From: Nymphaea colorata
Taxonomy: Eukaryota; Streptophyta; Magnoliopsida; Nymphaeales; Nymphaeaceae
Assembly (NCBI RefSeq): GCF_008831285.2
Contig: NC_045138.2
Coordinates: 40,665,115-40,725,114, forward strand
Length of the DNA: 60,000 nt
Direction: 5' to 3'
A program made the position numbers and the translations under genes. This document shows positions 1 to 11,119 of the stretch, one piece after another. The notes under the pieces are model-generated. The model saw nothing but the letters and a program-made list of their open reading frames with translations, was not told the DNA's origin and searched no databases. Position 1 is the first letter of the stretch, and each line of letters starts with the position of its first letter.

Positions 1-131
1 TGGATGCTAAAATGAAGGGAGATAGTATGATACGCTATGTCACATGAGTGTGGGTACATGTGCAGACAACCGGTGCATATGTGGATACCAGTGTGAAGCA
101 TTTTCTGAAAACATGGGTGCCGACATGTGGC

Positions 132-171
<40 letters not shown>

Positions 172-2058
172 TTAACAATAAGATTTTCAGCAAACAAATG
201 CATATTTATATTCATAACATATAGGTTACCAACAAAAAGTATCATTGAAAAAATGAGTCTGTTGTGTCCAAGCCCTGCTTTGTACCAGCACACAATGTCT
301 ATGCAACATAGATGCTAGGGCAAAGTGTCATATAACCGGTTCCGCTTAGGCATGTAAGCACTATTTAGTGCCATGTGTAGCTCAACAGTGCAATTATAGG
401 GCTAGTTGCTCAGTTATTGGTTTGACTAGCTTTGCAAATAATGCACTACCTTTTGACGATACTCATCTTAGTTGAATGAGCATTCAGTACCGTTTTCCCA
501 TTTTTCCTTATGCAAGTAAACAAAGATATTATCTAAGAAGTGTATATTGGTGGTGAATGATACCGATGTACCAACAGCAATCAGGTTTATTAATACCATA
601 TGCATGGTGCAAACTCTCGCATGGAAAAGGCTACGTATATTACTTTTGCAAATGAACAATGAATGTGCATGTAATGATCTGTATTTTTTAGTTTCTTTCC
701 CATTTTGACATACTAAACATTACTCTTATCTTTCACCTGCCAACCTCAGGCAGTACTGAAATTTGTTCGTATTTTTTGAATTCCGCAAAGCTGAGTTCAT
801 CTTCTTTCAACAACCTTGATATCAATAAGAAATGAAGCTTAATTCTCATATTTTTCTGAAATAATTGTTTTACCTAAAAAATCTTAATAAGGAGGTCATA
901 CGTTGTTGTGTAAGTACTTTAGTTGTACCTTGAAAATGCTATTCTGAGTCTGTGACATTCTGTGACTTCTTGTCTATAAATGTGCAGTGTAGTTAATATT
1001 CTTTTAATTAATTTTATTGTTTGCTTTTATTAATCTGTTATCGGTCAAGTATGTAGGACATTCCTGTTCATTTAATGATTAAGGGATCAATTCCTGGTGG
1101 ATGCTTATAATCCATTTAGGCATAACAGATTCATTAATGCTTTCTTTTTCATGTTTTATCATTCTTCATTCCTTGCGTGCATATTCACATAGGAAGCATT
1201 GAAAGCCATACTAATGTCTAGGACTCTAGGCTTTTGAAAAACACACAGATAGTGACAAAAACATAATTGTGGTTGTACCTTCTGCAGCTAAATGCCAATT
1301 GGAAACCATATTGAATGGTAGATTGCTCCTTTAGCTTTCAATGCTTGTCAGATGCTCGTATATTCCTGTCCATTTGCTTCCAAGTTGCTAGCTGTTTGTG
1401 TCCATATTTAAAAATATTACTTCGATCCTGCAATAAAAAGAATGCACATAATCATGGCTGCTATAAGTCAAAAGGGCAAGAAGACCAATATTTGTAATTC
1501 CAGTTATAGAGTTACTTCCATTAATGAAACCCTGCTCATAAGTACTTCTAGGGAAAGCAGTAATCAGCTGTGCAGCTGAGATCATCCACTTTAGTGTGTT
1601 GATTCTTTCAAAAGAAGGCTTATGTATTAGCCTAATCACTTTCACATCCTTTGAGCTGGTTTGCCTGGATAATTTCAATAGGCCTGTTTTACTCTACCAA
1701 TCCAAATTACTCAGGCAAGTTTACCTCATCATCTTATACAAAGGTCATTTTGGACTTCTCTTTGTCGGCAAACTGCAGACTGCAGACAGCTCCCAAATCA
1801 AGCCTGAAAACATCTAAATTATGATATATAACCTTACAATCCAGCAGGGGCATGTGAAAAATAAAAAATACATTATCAATTAATTGGTTCAACTAAAGTT
1901 ATGACGTTGATAAACAGTGAAAAATTCGGTGCAGTTATTTGTCATCTTTGCTTACATAGATAGAAAGTGCAAGCTCTATATGGAAAAAGAATACTTCGTT
2001 CGGCAGGATTTCTAGCATTTACTTCTTTGAATTTGCTTAAATCACCTGCCACCTACAG
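1..2058 (+). other. Probable long intron of the IQD gene
   Basis: No convincing coding exon is visible here. The stretch precedes the acceptor at 2057-2058 and ends in a short pyrimidine/purine mix before it. IQD genes normally carry their IQ calmodulin-binding motifs one exon upstream of the exon found at 2059; I could not find IQ motifs in this stretch, so those exons probably lie left of the window. The sequence is AT-rich and contains a (TG)n tract at 134-162. The first 120 bases have a loose resemblance to dispersed plant repeats. Confidence 0.5.
134..162. repeat. (TG)n microsatellite
   Basis: About 14 uninterrupted TG units followed by a few TA units, inside the probable IQD intron. 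Confidence 0.9.
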
Positions 2059-2965
2059 ATTGATAGAAGCGGTCAAAAAAGATGGGATGGCAGCCGATTG
2101 ACAAAGGAACAAACTGAGGTCATGTTCTTAAGTAGACAAGAAGCTACATTCAGGCGTGAAAGAGCCAAAGAGTATTATCTAGATCATCGAGTAATATGTT
2201 CTGAACCTTTTTCTGATTCAATCTTTTATTCGTGCTTTTTTTAGCATACAGCTATCACAATTGCCATTTTCTCCCTACGTCTAGGATAAGAAGGTTGTCC
2301 AAAAACCAACTACTTCAGCATCTTCCATTCCACGACATTCAAACAATGAAACCGTTGAATGGAACTGGATAGAGCACTGGATGGATTCTCAGTCATACCA
2401 GAGGGGCTCAGAGAGTTCATCAGCATCAAGTTTTGGCCAAAACCCTGTCTCTGAGAAGCGGATTACAGAAGCAAAAGCTGGTTTAGATACACTATTTAAA
2501 GAAGAGATACAAAGCAAATTCAGTGCAAGAGAATTGCAGAACAAAAGGAGATTGATCAGATCACAGTCTCCAACTAATAATACACGAAAATCAACTCAAA
2601 GAACTATGATTAGAGATGACGAATCATATGCAAGTTCAACAGCTTCTCTCCCGAGTTATATGGTCTACACAGAGTCCGCCAAAGCGAAAGCTAGGTCAAA
2701 CAGCACCCCCAGACAAAGGACAAGTACATTGACAGGTGATTCTGACCACAAGTCAATTAACAAAAACTGTTCCTTTGCCTCTCTCAGAAGTGATGCAAGT
2801 AGCACAAAGCTCAAACTGAACTTTAGCTCTCATCCGAGATCTCCGGCTATGAGAGGCCTACCTGGTCCTGTAAAGTCAGACAGGACAATCACTTCCATAA
2901 AAGATCTCAGCCTAGACTCAGATTGTTCTTTTCTGAATTTGGATCGTCAAAGGGTTTTCAGATGA
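2059..2965 (+). CDS. IQ-domain (IQD) calmodulin-binding protein, 3' part
   Basis: Two terminal coding exons: 2059-2190 and 2285-2965, joined in phase across a 94-bp GT-AG intron. The first encodes an IDRSGQKRWDGS segment and a basic helix around RQEATFRRERAKEYY, which matches the region after the IQ motifs in IQD proteins. The second begins with a short linker and the IQD signature WNWIEHWM, then a Ser/Arg-rich tail with PSYMVYTESAKAKARS, the core of the DUF4005 (IQD C-terminal) domain. IQD proteins bind calmodulin through IQ motifs and often decorate microtubules, the plasma membrane or the nucleus; DUF4005 helps bind microtubules. The N-terminal exons with the IQ motifs are outside the window, so the family member cannot be fixed. 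The stop codon TGA is at 2963-2965. Confidence 0.85.
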
Positions 2966-3718
2966 CTTGAACATGGGACAGGAGAGGTCTGCATTCACCC
3001 CTGCCTGGACTGTCGACTTCCGTCTTTTATTTGGTTCTAACAATCCTGTCTGTCAAGAAGTAAAGAAACAAGTGATTCTTGACCATAAGATCGATGGATT
3101 TGCAGACAACTTGTACGGTGCTTAAAGATTGGGCCGAGTGACTAGGACCCAGATGAAGAAATCCTGTACTGGTTCTGGAAACAGCATGGGTTTCCTTTTT
3201 TATTCTAAATAACCCCATTTGTCTGTTCATCTCATTTACAGGTTTGGCTTGTTTTGCGTAGTGTCTGCTGGTTGGTTGTCTTGACATCCAATGTGTAGTG
3301 TGTTGTGCAGCGCACGACAAAGTGTTGTTTTCTGCTGATCAGTATTTTTCACCAATTGTAATGAAAATAATTCTCCCTTCTCTCTCTCTCTCTCCCTCTC
3401 TGTTACACACAATCCAAGGCCGCATCTCTTTGGCACAGGATGCATGGAATGGATTCATTCAATCACTTGGAGTAGCTAGTTGACCATGTCATACATTTGC
3501 TGGTAGGAAATTGTTTTGTTTTCTCGAGCTGACCATGAGCAATTAAAATACCTGTCTGCCGGATGTTAGATGACTAGATATTTTGTGTTGTTAGAAACAC
3601 AATGCCGACTGAGTATTAGCTACGGTTTATGATGTAGCAACGGTTTGAGTGTTTTAACAACAGTTTTTGTTCTTTGAAGAATGCTTATTAAATATTTAGC
3701 TATCTGTCTGGCAGCCGG
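2966..3718 (+). other. IQD 3' UTR and downstream spacer
   Basis: Non-coding sequence after the IQD stop codon. It contains a short (CT)n run near 3376-3402 and an ATTAAA-like element near 3542, a possible polyadenylation signal. No gene is visible. Confidence 0.4.

Positions 3719-3796
<78 letters not shown>
3719..3796. repeat. Compound (CT)n(TA)n microsatellite
   Basis: About 20 CT units run directly into about 19 TA units. Confidence 0.95.
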
Positions 3797-3797
<1 letters not shown>

Positions 3798-3889
3798 TGA
3801 ATTCTGTTTTGAAACCCATTTTACATGTCCAACAAATATTATCTTTATGTCCATATGGCATCTGCACAATTGAAAAAAGATCTTAGCAG

Positions 3890-4239
3890 GGATGTCAATA
3901 TTTTTGCTTTGAATTAGATATTGACCAAACTGTTTCAAAAAAATCAAATCTGAAAAAAGAAAAAATTAATATCCGATTAAGAAATCAGATTGGATTTAGA
4001 TTTGAGAAGCAACATCGGATTTAGATTTGGATCAGACTTAGTTTTAAATGAAGATTCTATATTGAATATTCTTAATTTTGAAAATTAGCTGGATTCAATT
4101 TGAAATTTGGATTGGGACAGATTTTAGATTGTAAAATCAGATATGTCTTTTCTTTGTTTGTATTTGAATCCAAATAATTTCGAAAAGAATGAATATGGTT
4201 AAAGAGTGTATTCGTTACAAATATGATCGGTTGACATCC
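3890..4239. mobile_element. Candidate MITE-like AT-rich element
   Basis: A perfect 9-bp inverted pair, GGATGTCAA at 3890-3898 and TTGACATCC at 4231-4239, encloses about 350 bp of AT-rich DNA with internally repetitive ATTTAGATTTG-like motifs. I could not identify a clean target-site duplication next to the ends, so the call is tentative. A short inverted pair alone could occur by chance. Confidence 0.25.
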
Positions 4240-4812
4240 GAGGCTCTTAAGCATAGTAAATAATTTCAAAATTTCTCTATTTTAATGAATTTTATATGAT
4301 AAATATGGGACTATGACATGTATGTTTATCTTTCTCTTATTAAGAAGTTACTGCTTAATAACGAAGATTCAATGAAAAGAGATTAATTTACAAGTCATGG
4401 CCGACAAGTTTACTAAAAATGAAATATGCTTATATTACTTTAGTAGAATACATATGGAGATATTTATAAAGATTTAAAGACTTAAGAATGTAAAACTTTC
4501 GTATAAAATCAGCATTATTATTAGAAGGATAAATGCAAATATGTTTGTTTTGATTCCTTTGAACAATTGTAGCGTTTAATGACACAGCTAGTAATTTTGT
4601 TTTCGAAGTGTAATTCTTGAATCTTCAGTATGAGGTGGTAATTTGACCATAACCCACAACTCACAAGCCTCTGCGAGTCTGCGGGCCCAAACAACCCCGA
4701 GAACATTGGAGCCCCCCACAATCCGAAGTAATCTCATTTTAGATCCGACCCATTTCCAGCCTCTCGCAGAAACGAACTGCCGTCTCCTACACACTCAGAG
4801 AGAGCGAGCGAG
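4240..4812. other. Spacer and probable promoter/5' UTR of the mtACP gene
   Basis: AT-rich to about 4620, then higher GC content up to the start codon, with an AGAGAGAGCGAGCGAG leader just before the ATG at 4813. This is typical of a 5' UTR. No separate gene is seen. Confidence 0.4.
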
Positions 4813-5022
4813 ATGGCGATGGCGGCCATTTCCGCGAGGAATGCGCGTCTCAAACACCTGTGAGAGCCAATGCCGCTGCTTCGTTACCATCTTCTTGTTT
4901 TTCGTCGTCCTTGTCGCTCTTCTGCGCACCCTTCGGTTCTATTCAGAGGAGGTGAGGGGCTCCTTTCTTGACAAATCTGAAATCACGTACCACATCATCT
5001 CCGTCGTCAAGAACTTTCAGTA

Positions 5023-5375
5023 AAACAGGGACGAGAAAAGGGAGAGAGTGAGGACTCAATAAAGTGACTAAGTCTCTTGCGTTAACATAACAAGAGTACT
5101 ACTTAGCTTATTTATAGTGTCACAAGGCTAGAGTCTTGTTGGTAACAATTCAACGTTACAAGACTCATTAATATGACAACACTAATCAGTTATAAGGTTG
5201 GAGACGTGTGGTAACAGTCCAGCGTTACAAGGCTGTTACAAGGCTGGAACCAACATAGTAACAATGCAATCAAGGAGTTATGAGTAGAAATTGAAAATGA
5301 AAAAATCTTTCCTTAGTAGAGTCAAGCCTTCACTCGATAATCTTTTTTTGCTATGTTCCTTAACATTCCTTAACA
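5023..5375 (-). repeat. LTR of the copia element (3' LTR in element orientation)
   Basis: It shares long blocks with the copy at 9124-9514, for example GAGTGAGGACTCAATAAAGT and TATGACAACACTAATC. Its inner edge (CTTAACA at 5369-5375) is followed by the polypurine tract region. Confidence 0.88.
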
Positions 5376-5793
5376 CGTTCCCTCAAGCTGAATGGTCGTT
5401 CAACCACGTTCCCTCAAGCAAGCTGAATGGTCGTTCAACCACGTTAAGCTTGCCTCTAAACATGTTGAATGAACTAGTGCTGAGAGCTTTTGTCATTCCA
5501 TCAGCCAATTGTTCAGCAGATCATATGAATCTAACTTGAATATTTTCTTGATTGATGTGATCTCAAACAAAGTGAAAATCTACTTCCACATGTTTAGTTT
5601 GAGCTTGAAAAGTTGGATTAGCTGCGAGATACAATGCTCCAATGTTGTCACACCAAAGAATGGGTGAAGATGAGAAATTTATTCTCAATTCTTTGAGAAG
5701 TGATTTTAACCAAAAAAGTTCAGCAACACATGCCAAAGATTTTTATTCAGCTTTAGTGTTAGATCGGGCTACAATTATTTGTTTCCTAAATGT

Positions 5794-6807
5794 TCAAGAT
5801 ATGATATTGTCTCCTAAAAATACAATGAAACCACCTGTAGATTTTCTATATTTTGGACTTCCTGCCCAGCCGGCATCTGCAAAGGCACATAGTTGCAATG
5901 CTGACGATGGTTTGAGGTGTAATGCATAATAACTAGTTCTTCTCAAGTATCGCAAAATTCGTTTAACCATTACCCCATGATTCATCATAGGAGAATGCAT
6001 GAATTGGCAAGCTCGATTGACAGCAAATGCTATGTCTGGTCGAGTGAGGGTGGCGTATTGTAATGCCCCTACCACACTTCGATAGAGTGAAGGATTATCA
6101 AAGGGTGTCTGAGATGACTCATAACCTTTATTAGTATTCATCGGTGAAACAGTAGGCTTTTCCATGGCCATATTAGCTCATTTGATGATACTTTTGATAT
6201 AAGATTATTGACATAGATACAACGGCCGAGCTGTCCGTGTGACTTCGATCCCAAGAAAATAGGATAGGAGTCCAAGATCTTTCACTGAAAATGTATCATG
6301 TAGTTGACAAATAACCCGATCAGCCAGAGATGGGGACGACCCAGTAATGATTATATCATCAACATAGACAAGCACATAGAGTTTGACATTGCCTTTGGAA
6401 TAGATAAATAGTGAAGCATCATATTGTGAGATAAAGAAATCAAGTTGTTGAAGATGACAACTGAGCCGATGATACCAAGCTCGGGGAGCTTATTTGAGAC
6501 CATAAATGGCTTTTTCCAGTTTACATACATAAGTAGGATGTCCTTAATCGTCAAACTCTTCTGGTTGAGTCATATAGACATTTTCATCAAGATAGTCATT
6601 AAGAAAAACATTGTCAAAATCAAGTTGTCGAAGTGGCCACCCATATTGCATGGCTAAGGAAAGTAAAACCCTAATAGTAGTGGGTTTTACTGGTTGGTTG
6701 AATGTTTTCGAGTAATCGATGTCTTCCTCTTGTAAGAAACCACAGGCAACAAGCCGTGCCTTATGTCTAGTTATGGTCCCATCAATGTTACGTTTAATTT
6801 TGTACAC
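5794..6807 (-). pseudogene. Copia reverse transcriptase and RNase H remnant
   Basis: Read on the minus strand, 6807-6544 encodes the palm region of copia RT (ITRHKARLVACGF, YGWPLRQLDFDN, EENVYMTQP-like). The catalytic YVDD motif is at about 6356-6367, and 6171-5794 encodes the RNase H connection (LTRPDIAFAVNRACQFMHSP, FADAGWAGS). The reading frame is broken between these pieces, so no continuous polyprotein can be made. Confidence 0.9.
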
Positions 6808-7193
6808 CTATTTTGAGCTAATGACGTGAAGGACAGGACATAGGGGGATAAGACCTCACGTTTTGTTGTGCTTGAGTGCTTCGATCTCATGTTTCATTGT
6901 TTGCTGATACTCACTATGCTTGATTGCTTCTTTAAAAGAGTTTGGTTTCGTATGATCTAACGTAGCACAAAATGTTTTTGGTACCAATGAACCAGTCATC
7001 GACCTTGTGACCATAGAGTGAGTGTGATGTGTAGGTCGAGTGATAGATGAATTTTCAGCAAGCTCTAGTATAGTTTCATGTTCAGCATCCTGCGTAATTC
7101 CATGTCCAGCAATCTCTTGTATGGATGAATGAGAACCAATATTATGTGTAACAAGAGGTGATAAAGATCTTGGTTGCTGCTATATGGACCTAT

Positions 7194-7787
7194 TTATAGC
7201 ATGGTCTTGTGAGATGGACATGTCATGACAATCACTATGAGAAGTTGGAAAATCAACGTCATGTGGCAAGGAAGAACTTTGAAATGGTAATGAAGCATGA
7301 TTGACATATTATCTTGATACGCTGTCTCAACTAAAGGAGGACATGTGTCTTGAGAGGTGCTATGTTCAAGATTAACAATCGTACCTTGATCAAGCCGAAC
7401 ATTGGGTGTCCGTTGTAAAGAATCAAAAGATGTCGATGACTGCCCATTATACACACTTTCATCAAAAATCACATGTCGAGAAATAAGAATTCTTTGAAGT
7501 GTGGCATCATAAAAAATATACCCTTTATGTCTGCTTGCATAGCAAAGAAAGATGCACTGTGTGGTCTTCGGTTGGAATTTGGTGTTGTTAGATAAAGAGA
7601 GCAGTGGATAACATATGGATCCAAAAACTCGTAAATGAGTATAATTTGGCACCTTGTCAAACAACAACTGAAAGGGAGTCTTTCGTTTAAGCTTGAGAGT
7701 CGAGAGCCAATTAATAATGTATACTGAAGTCCTGAAATATTCAACCCAAAATTTGTAGTCCAGACCGGCATCATGCAACATACTCAA
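7194..7787 (-). pseudogene. Copia integrase C-terminal region remnant
   Basis: Minus-strand reading contains HLRVFGSICYPLL and QCIFLCYASRHKGYIFYD, the typical copia region after the integrase core (the usual LRVFGCLCYP and GY..KGY motifs). It then runs into a Ser/Thr-rich linker toward RT. It is separated from the integrase core by a frame break near 7790-7890. Confidence 0.8.
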
Positions 7788-7893
7788 ACTGGTTTCTACA
7801 ACGTGTCAATTTTTCCTTTCAACTATATTGTTTTGTTTAGGCGTATATGGACATGAAAATCAATGAAGAATGTCATGTTCTTCACAAAATTAT

Positions 7894-8481
7894 TCAAGCG
7901 CTTTTGTTGCAAAATTCGCCGCCATTGTCAGATTGAATGGTGGCAATATTTGAGTCAAGTTGTTTTTTCACCAAAACTTTAAAATTGTGAAAGTAGTCAA
8001 CCACTTCAAATTTTGTCATTAGAGGAAATAACCATGAGTAGCGAGAAAAATTATCAACTATCAGAATAAAATATTTAAAACCATCATTAGAGGACACACG
8101 AGCCGGTCCCCAAACGTCCATATGTAATACTTCAAGAACTCGAGAAGCATGAATAAGACAACATTCACAAACATCTCTTTCAGATGAAGAGTTTATTGAA
8201 ATTAAACAACTAGAATTTAAAAGATTCATAATCCTTTTATTTGCATGTCCTAACCGGCGGTGCCATAACTCATATAATGTTGCATCGTGCCTTGAAAACC
8301 AACCGTTGAAGACTGTTCTTTCTTGAATCTCGCCAGCTCTCTTAAGTGTAATGGGGTAAAATCCATTACACTTTTTTGGTCTCCAAAGAAGAATCTTGTT
8401 TATCTGCCAATCCTTGATCACAAAATCATATTGTGAGAACTCAAAAATACAGTCATTGTCAGTAGTAAATTTGTCAACCAA
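7894..8481 (-). pseudogene. Copia pre-integrase and integrase core remnant
   Basis: Minus-strand reading contains the GAG-pre-integrase motif LWHRRLGHANKRIM, then the integrase core with the two acidic motifs LHMDVWGPA and IQSDNGGEF. The zinc-binding stretch after LGHAN is abnormal (CECCLIHASR), suggesting a small deletion. Confidence 0.88.
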
Positions 8482-8619
8482 TAAAAGATTATAGGCAATA
8501 GTGGGGACATGAAGAGTATTCTTGAGTTGAAAAGAATTCCACCAACATCAACTAATAGATCACTAGTATGCTTAATAGAAAGAAGAAAACCATTACCAAT
8601 CATGACATTCTCTTGTCCA

Positions 8620-9090
8620 TCCTGATCATATCATCACTTACTACAATATGATTTGTAGCACCGATATCCGGGTACCAATATTCATTTAGTGAGTCTTGTA
8701 GACTCATGGCCTGAGGAATGTCATAGCATGTTCTAGCCAAGTGCCCTTTTCGTCCACAATATTGGCGAATAATTGGCTGACGTTGATATTGTTGATTGGT
8801 AGTATGTTCGTCCGTTCATTGCTGGGACTGATTTCCGCGTCCTTGGAAAAAATTTCCATGGCCACCTTGATTCTTTCCTCCTCAGCCACGAAACCCTCGG
8901 CCTCGTCGTTGCCCACGAAAGGTGCTGAATGCAGTTTGGTTAACAACCTACGATGTTTGCTGAACAAATTCAGTCGAGTTTATTGAGTACCATCAACGAA
9001 CAGAAGCAGATCTTGAGAGTCCATTACTGACTCTAGTTGACTTCACCATAACAAGTAGTTATCTCTGATGAGTTTAACAGAGACCAACAC
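8620..9090 (-). pseudogene. Shortened copia gag and protease remnant
   Basis: Minus-strand reading shows the gag start motif KLIRDNYLLW (about 9050-9085), a zinc knuckle QYCGRKGHLARTC (about 8735-8775) and a protease-like DIGATNH (about 8650-8675). The knuckle lacks its first Cys (Arg instead), and the protease motif has Ile where the catalytic DSGA has Ser. Only about 300 bp separate the gag start from the knuckle, far less than in intact copia elements, so most of gag is deleted. Stop codons interrupt the frame. Confidence 0.75.
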
Positions 9091-9123
9091 AGCAGCGGCA
9101 TTCCATTGAATTGGTGAATATCA

Positions 9124-9514
9124 TAAAACAGGGACCAGAAAAGGGAGAGAGTGAGGACTCAATAAAGTGACTAAGTCTCTTGCCTTAACATAGCAAGAGT
9201 ACTGAGTAGTTTATTTACAGTGTTACAAGGCTAGAGCCATCATAGCAAGAGTACTGAGTAGTTTATTTACAGTGTTACAAGGCTAGAGCCGTATGGTAAC
9301 AATTCAACTTACAAGACTGATTAATATGACAACACTAATCTGTTACAAAGTTGGAGACCGTGTGGTAACAGTCCAGCTGGAACCAACATGGTAACAATGC
9401 AATCAAGAGTTATGAGTAGAAATTGAAATGGGAAAAATCTTTCCTTAGTAGAGTCGAGCCTTCACCAGATAATCTTGGTGCCGTTGGTTTCTTCTCAACA
9501 TTTCTTTCTTAACA
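9124..9514 (-). repeat. LTR of the copia element (5' LTR in element orientation)
   Basis: The second LTR copy, longer than the first because a block of about 52 bp (AGCAAGAGTACTGAGTAGTT...) is tandemly duplicated between about 9190 and 9292. It ends CTTAACA at 9514, directly before the TCCAG target duplication and the 18-nt ACP coding block. Confidence 0.88.
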
Positions 9515-9537
9515 TCCAGAAGGTCGACCCCTCCAAG

Positions 9538-11119
9538 GTACCAATCCGAGCAAGTGGCCGGTTCCCTTCCAGTGCCATCTCTGTCTGCTCCTTTTGTGTT
9601 ATGTGTTTCTCTCATCTTCGATCTTCTTCTTTCCCTTACAGTAGAAATTGATTCTCCGTTCTGACAATGCGTGTCTATGCGCAACGGAAACTTTGAAATT
9701 TTCTTCACTCTATCGTGTAAAACAGAGGTGTGGCCGGAACTCTTTCTGCAAATATGCTAAACTCTGACCCAGGAAGAAAGCAACGGTATGATTATCATCT
9801 GTCTAGTTTATCCTAGAAATGTTGTGACGCAACAAGTCCTATGCACAGGCAAAAACATAATTTTCTTCTTTGCAAAGACAAATACGAAAAGGTAAATAAT
9901 CAAAGAAGAAAGCACAACTTATCACAAAGTTAGCGATACACATAATGATTTTCACATGGTTTGGTGAAGAAGGCCAACGTTCACAGCTTACAGAAAGAAA
10001 GATTCCATTATCATGATTGAAAGGAATATGATCGTTTAGTTTTTGCCCTGCATTATAAGAGCATTACACGAAGAGATTTCTAAGATATGTATGAAATAAA
10101 ACCGATATGTGTTACTTCGGGAGTACCTACTCCTGATACTTGGCAATGCTCCCTTCTTCATTTTCTCTTCTTTCTGTCCTTTCTTTTTCCATTTCCTTTG
10201 TCTCTATCGCTGGTGTACTTATAAAAGAGAAACACGGGGACATCAATAATATACCTTTCTGCTTTTGTGAGAATTATGTGCACGAAAGGACTCCATGAAG
10301 AAAATAGACTTTCCCTGATTTTCAAAATCGCAATTCCCTTATATGTGTCTGCCTTTTCTGGTGTCATTATTTTGAATGTAAACTGCGCTGTTGTTCATTT
10401 CTAAATTCATATTGTGAATTATGTTCAGTTCTTTCATTCACATGGTCCAGTTTAATTGCTTAAAGAGGTTCCTTACCGGAATATTTGTCTTGCAAACAAA
10501 TTTATCCAGTTTTTTTACCCAATTTAATTTCCTTTTTGGTGCATTTGATGTAAAATAAGAAAATTTACTTTCAAAAAGTGTACATGAGAAAAATGTGGAC
10601 AAATTATCCTGGGAAACCTCTCTTAATGTTTCTGATGTTTTGACTTTCGAAAAATCTGGCAGGCACGACCTGTCAGGCAAACTTTCCCATCATCTAATAC
10701 CCCCTTCATAACAAACGTACCTGGAGATTTGTCAGAAGAACCTTGGTTACTGAGGAATGTGAACCTCAATATTGGCAAACATCTCTCATGGTATCATTTC
10801 ATTAAAGCACTTATATCAAATGGTTGATGTCATCACCATTATCATCGCAATGTGTATTGTCTGCTGTGAGCAGCCATGCCAAAAATGGTCGGGGTTTGCA
10901 GCTTTACTCTTCAGGATATGTAAGTTTACTTTCCATCCGCTTCAAGGAACCAAACTGCCGTGTTGCTCATGTAAATTCTTCAGCATTGCTACTTCTAGTG
11001 ACCTTAATGCTTGTCCTGAATGGATGGATGATCGTTGCACCATGCTGTTTCTTCACTGGCATATTATTTCCACTCTGCACTTTGCAAGTGAAGATGATAC
11101 ACTGTGTGTTTATGAGCAG
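9538..11119 (+). other. Native intron of the mtACP gene
   Basis: It begins GTACCAATCC right after the KVDPSK codons and ends GAGCAG before the last ACP exon. No additional ACP exon is needed for the protein. Nothing else coding is recognisable. Confidence 0.65.

Larger units (their letters stand above)
5023..9514 (-). mobile_element. Ty1/copia LTR retrotransposon inserted in the mtACP gene
   Basis: Two directly repeated LTRs (5023-5375 and 9124-9514) flank a copia-type internal region read on the minus strand in the order gag, protease, integrase, reverse transcriptase, RNase H. The flanking 5-mers are TTCAG (5018-5022) and TCCAG (9515-9519), a one-mismatch 5-bp target duplication as expected for copia. 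In element orientation the LTR starts TGTTAAG and ends TTTTA rather than the usual CA. A purine-rich tract precedes the 3' LTR (plus-strand 5376-5390). Internal stops, frame breaks and a shortened gag show it is defective. The two LTRs differ by many substitutions and indels, so the insertion is not recent. Confidence 0.92.

Noticed and set aside
4643-4840. Upstream extension of the ACP-frame reading
   Set aside because: It begins at a non-ATG codon in the promoter/leader and has no similarity to ACP; only the part from 4841 could be translated from ATG.
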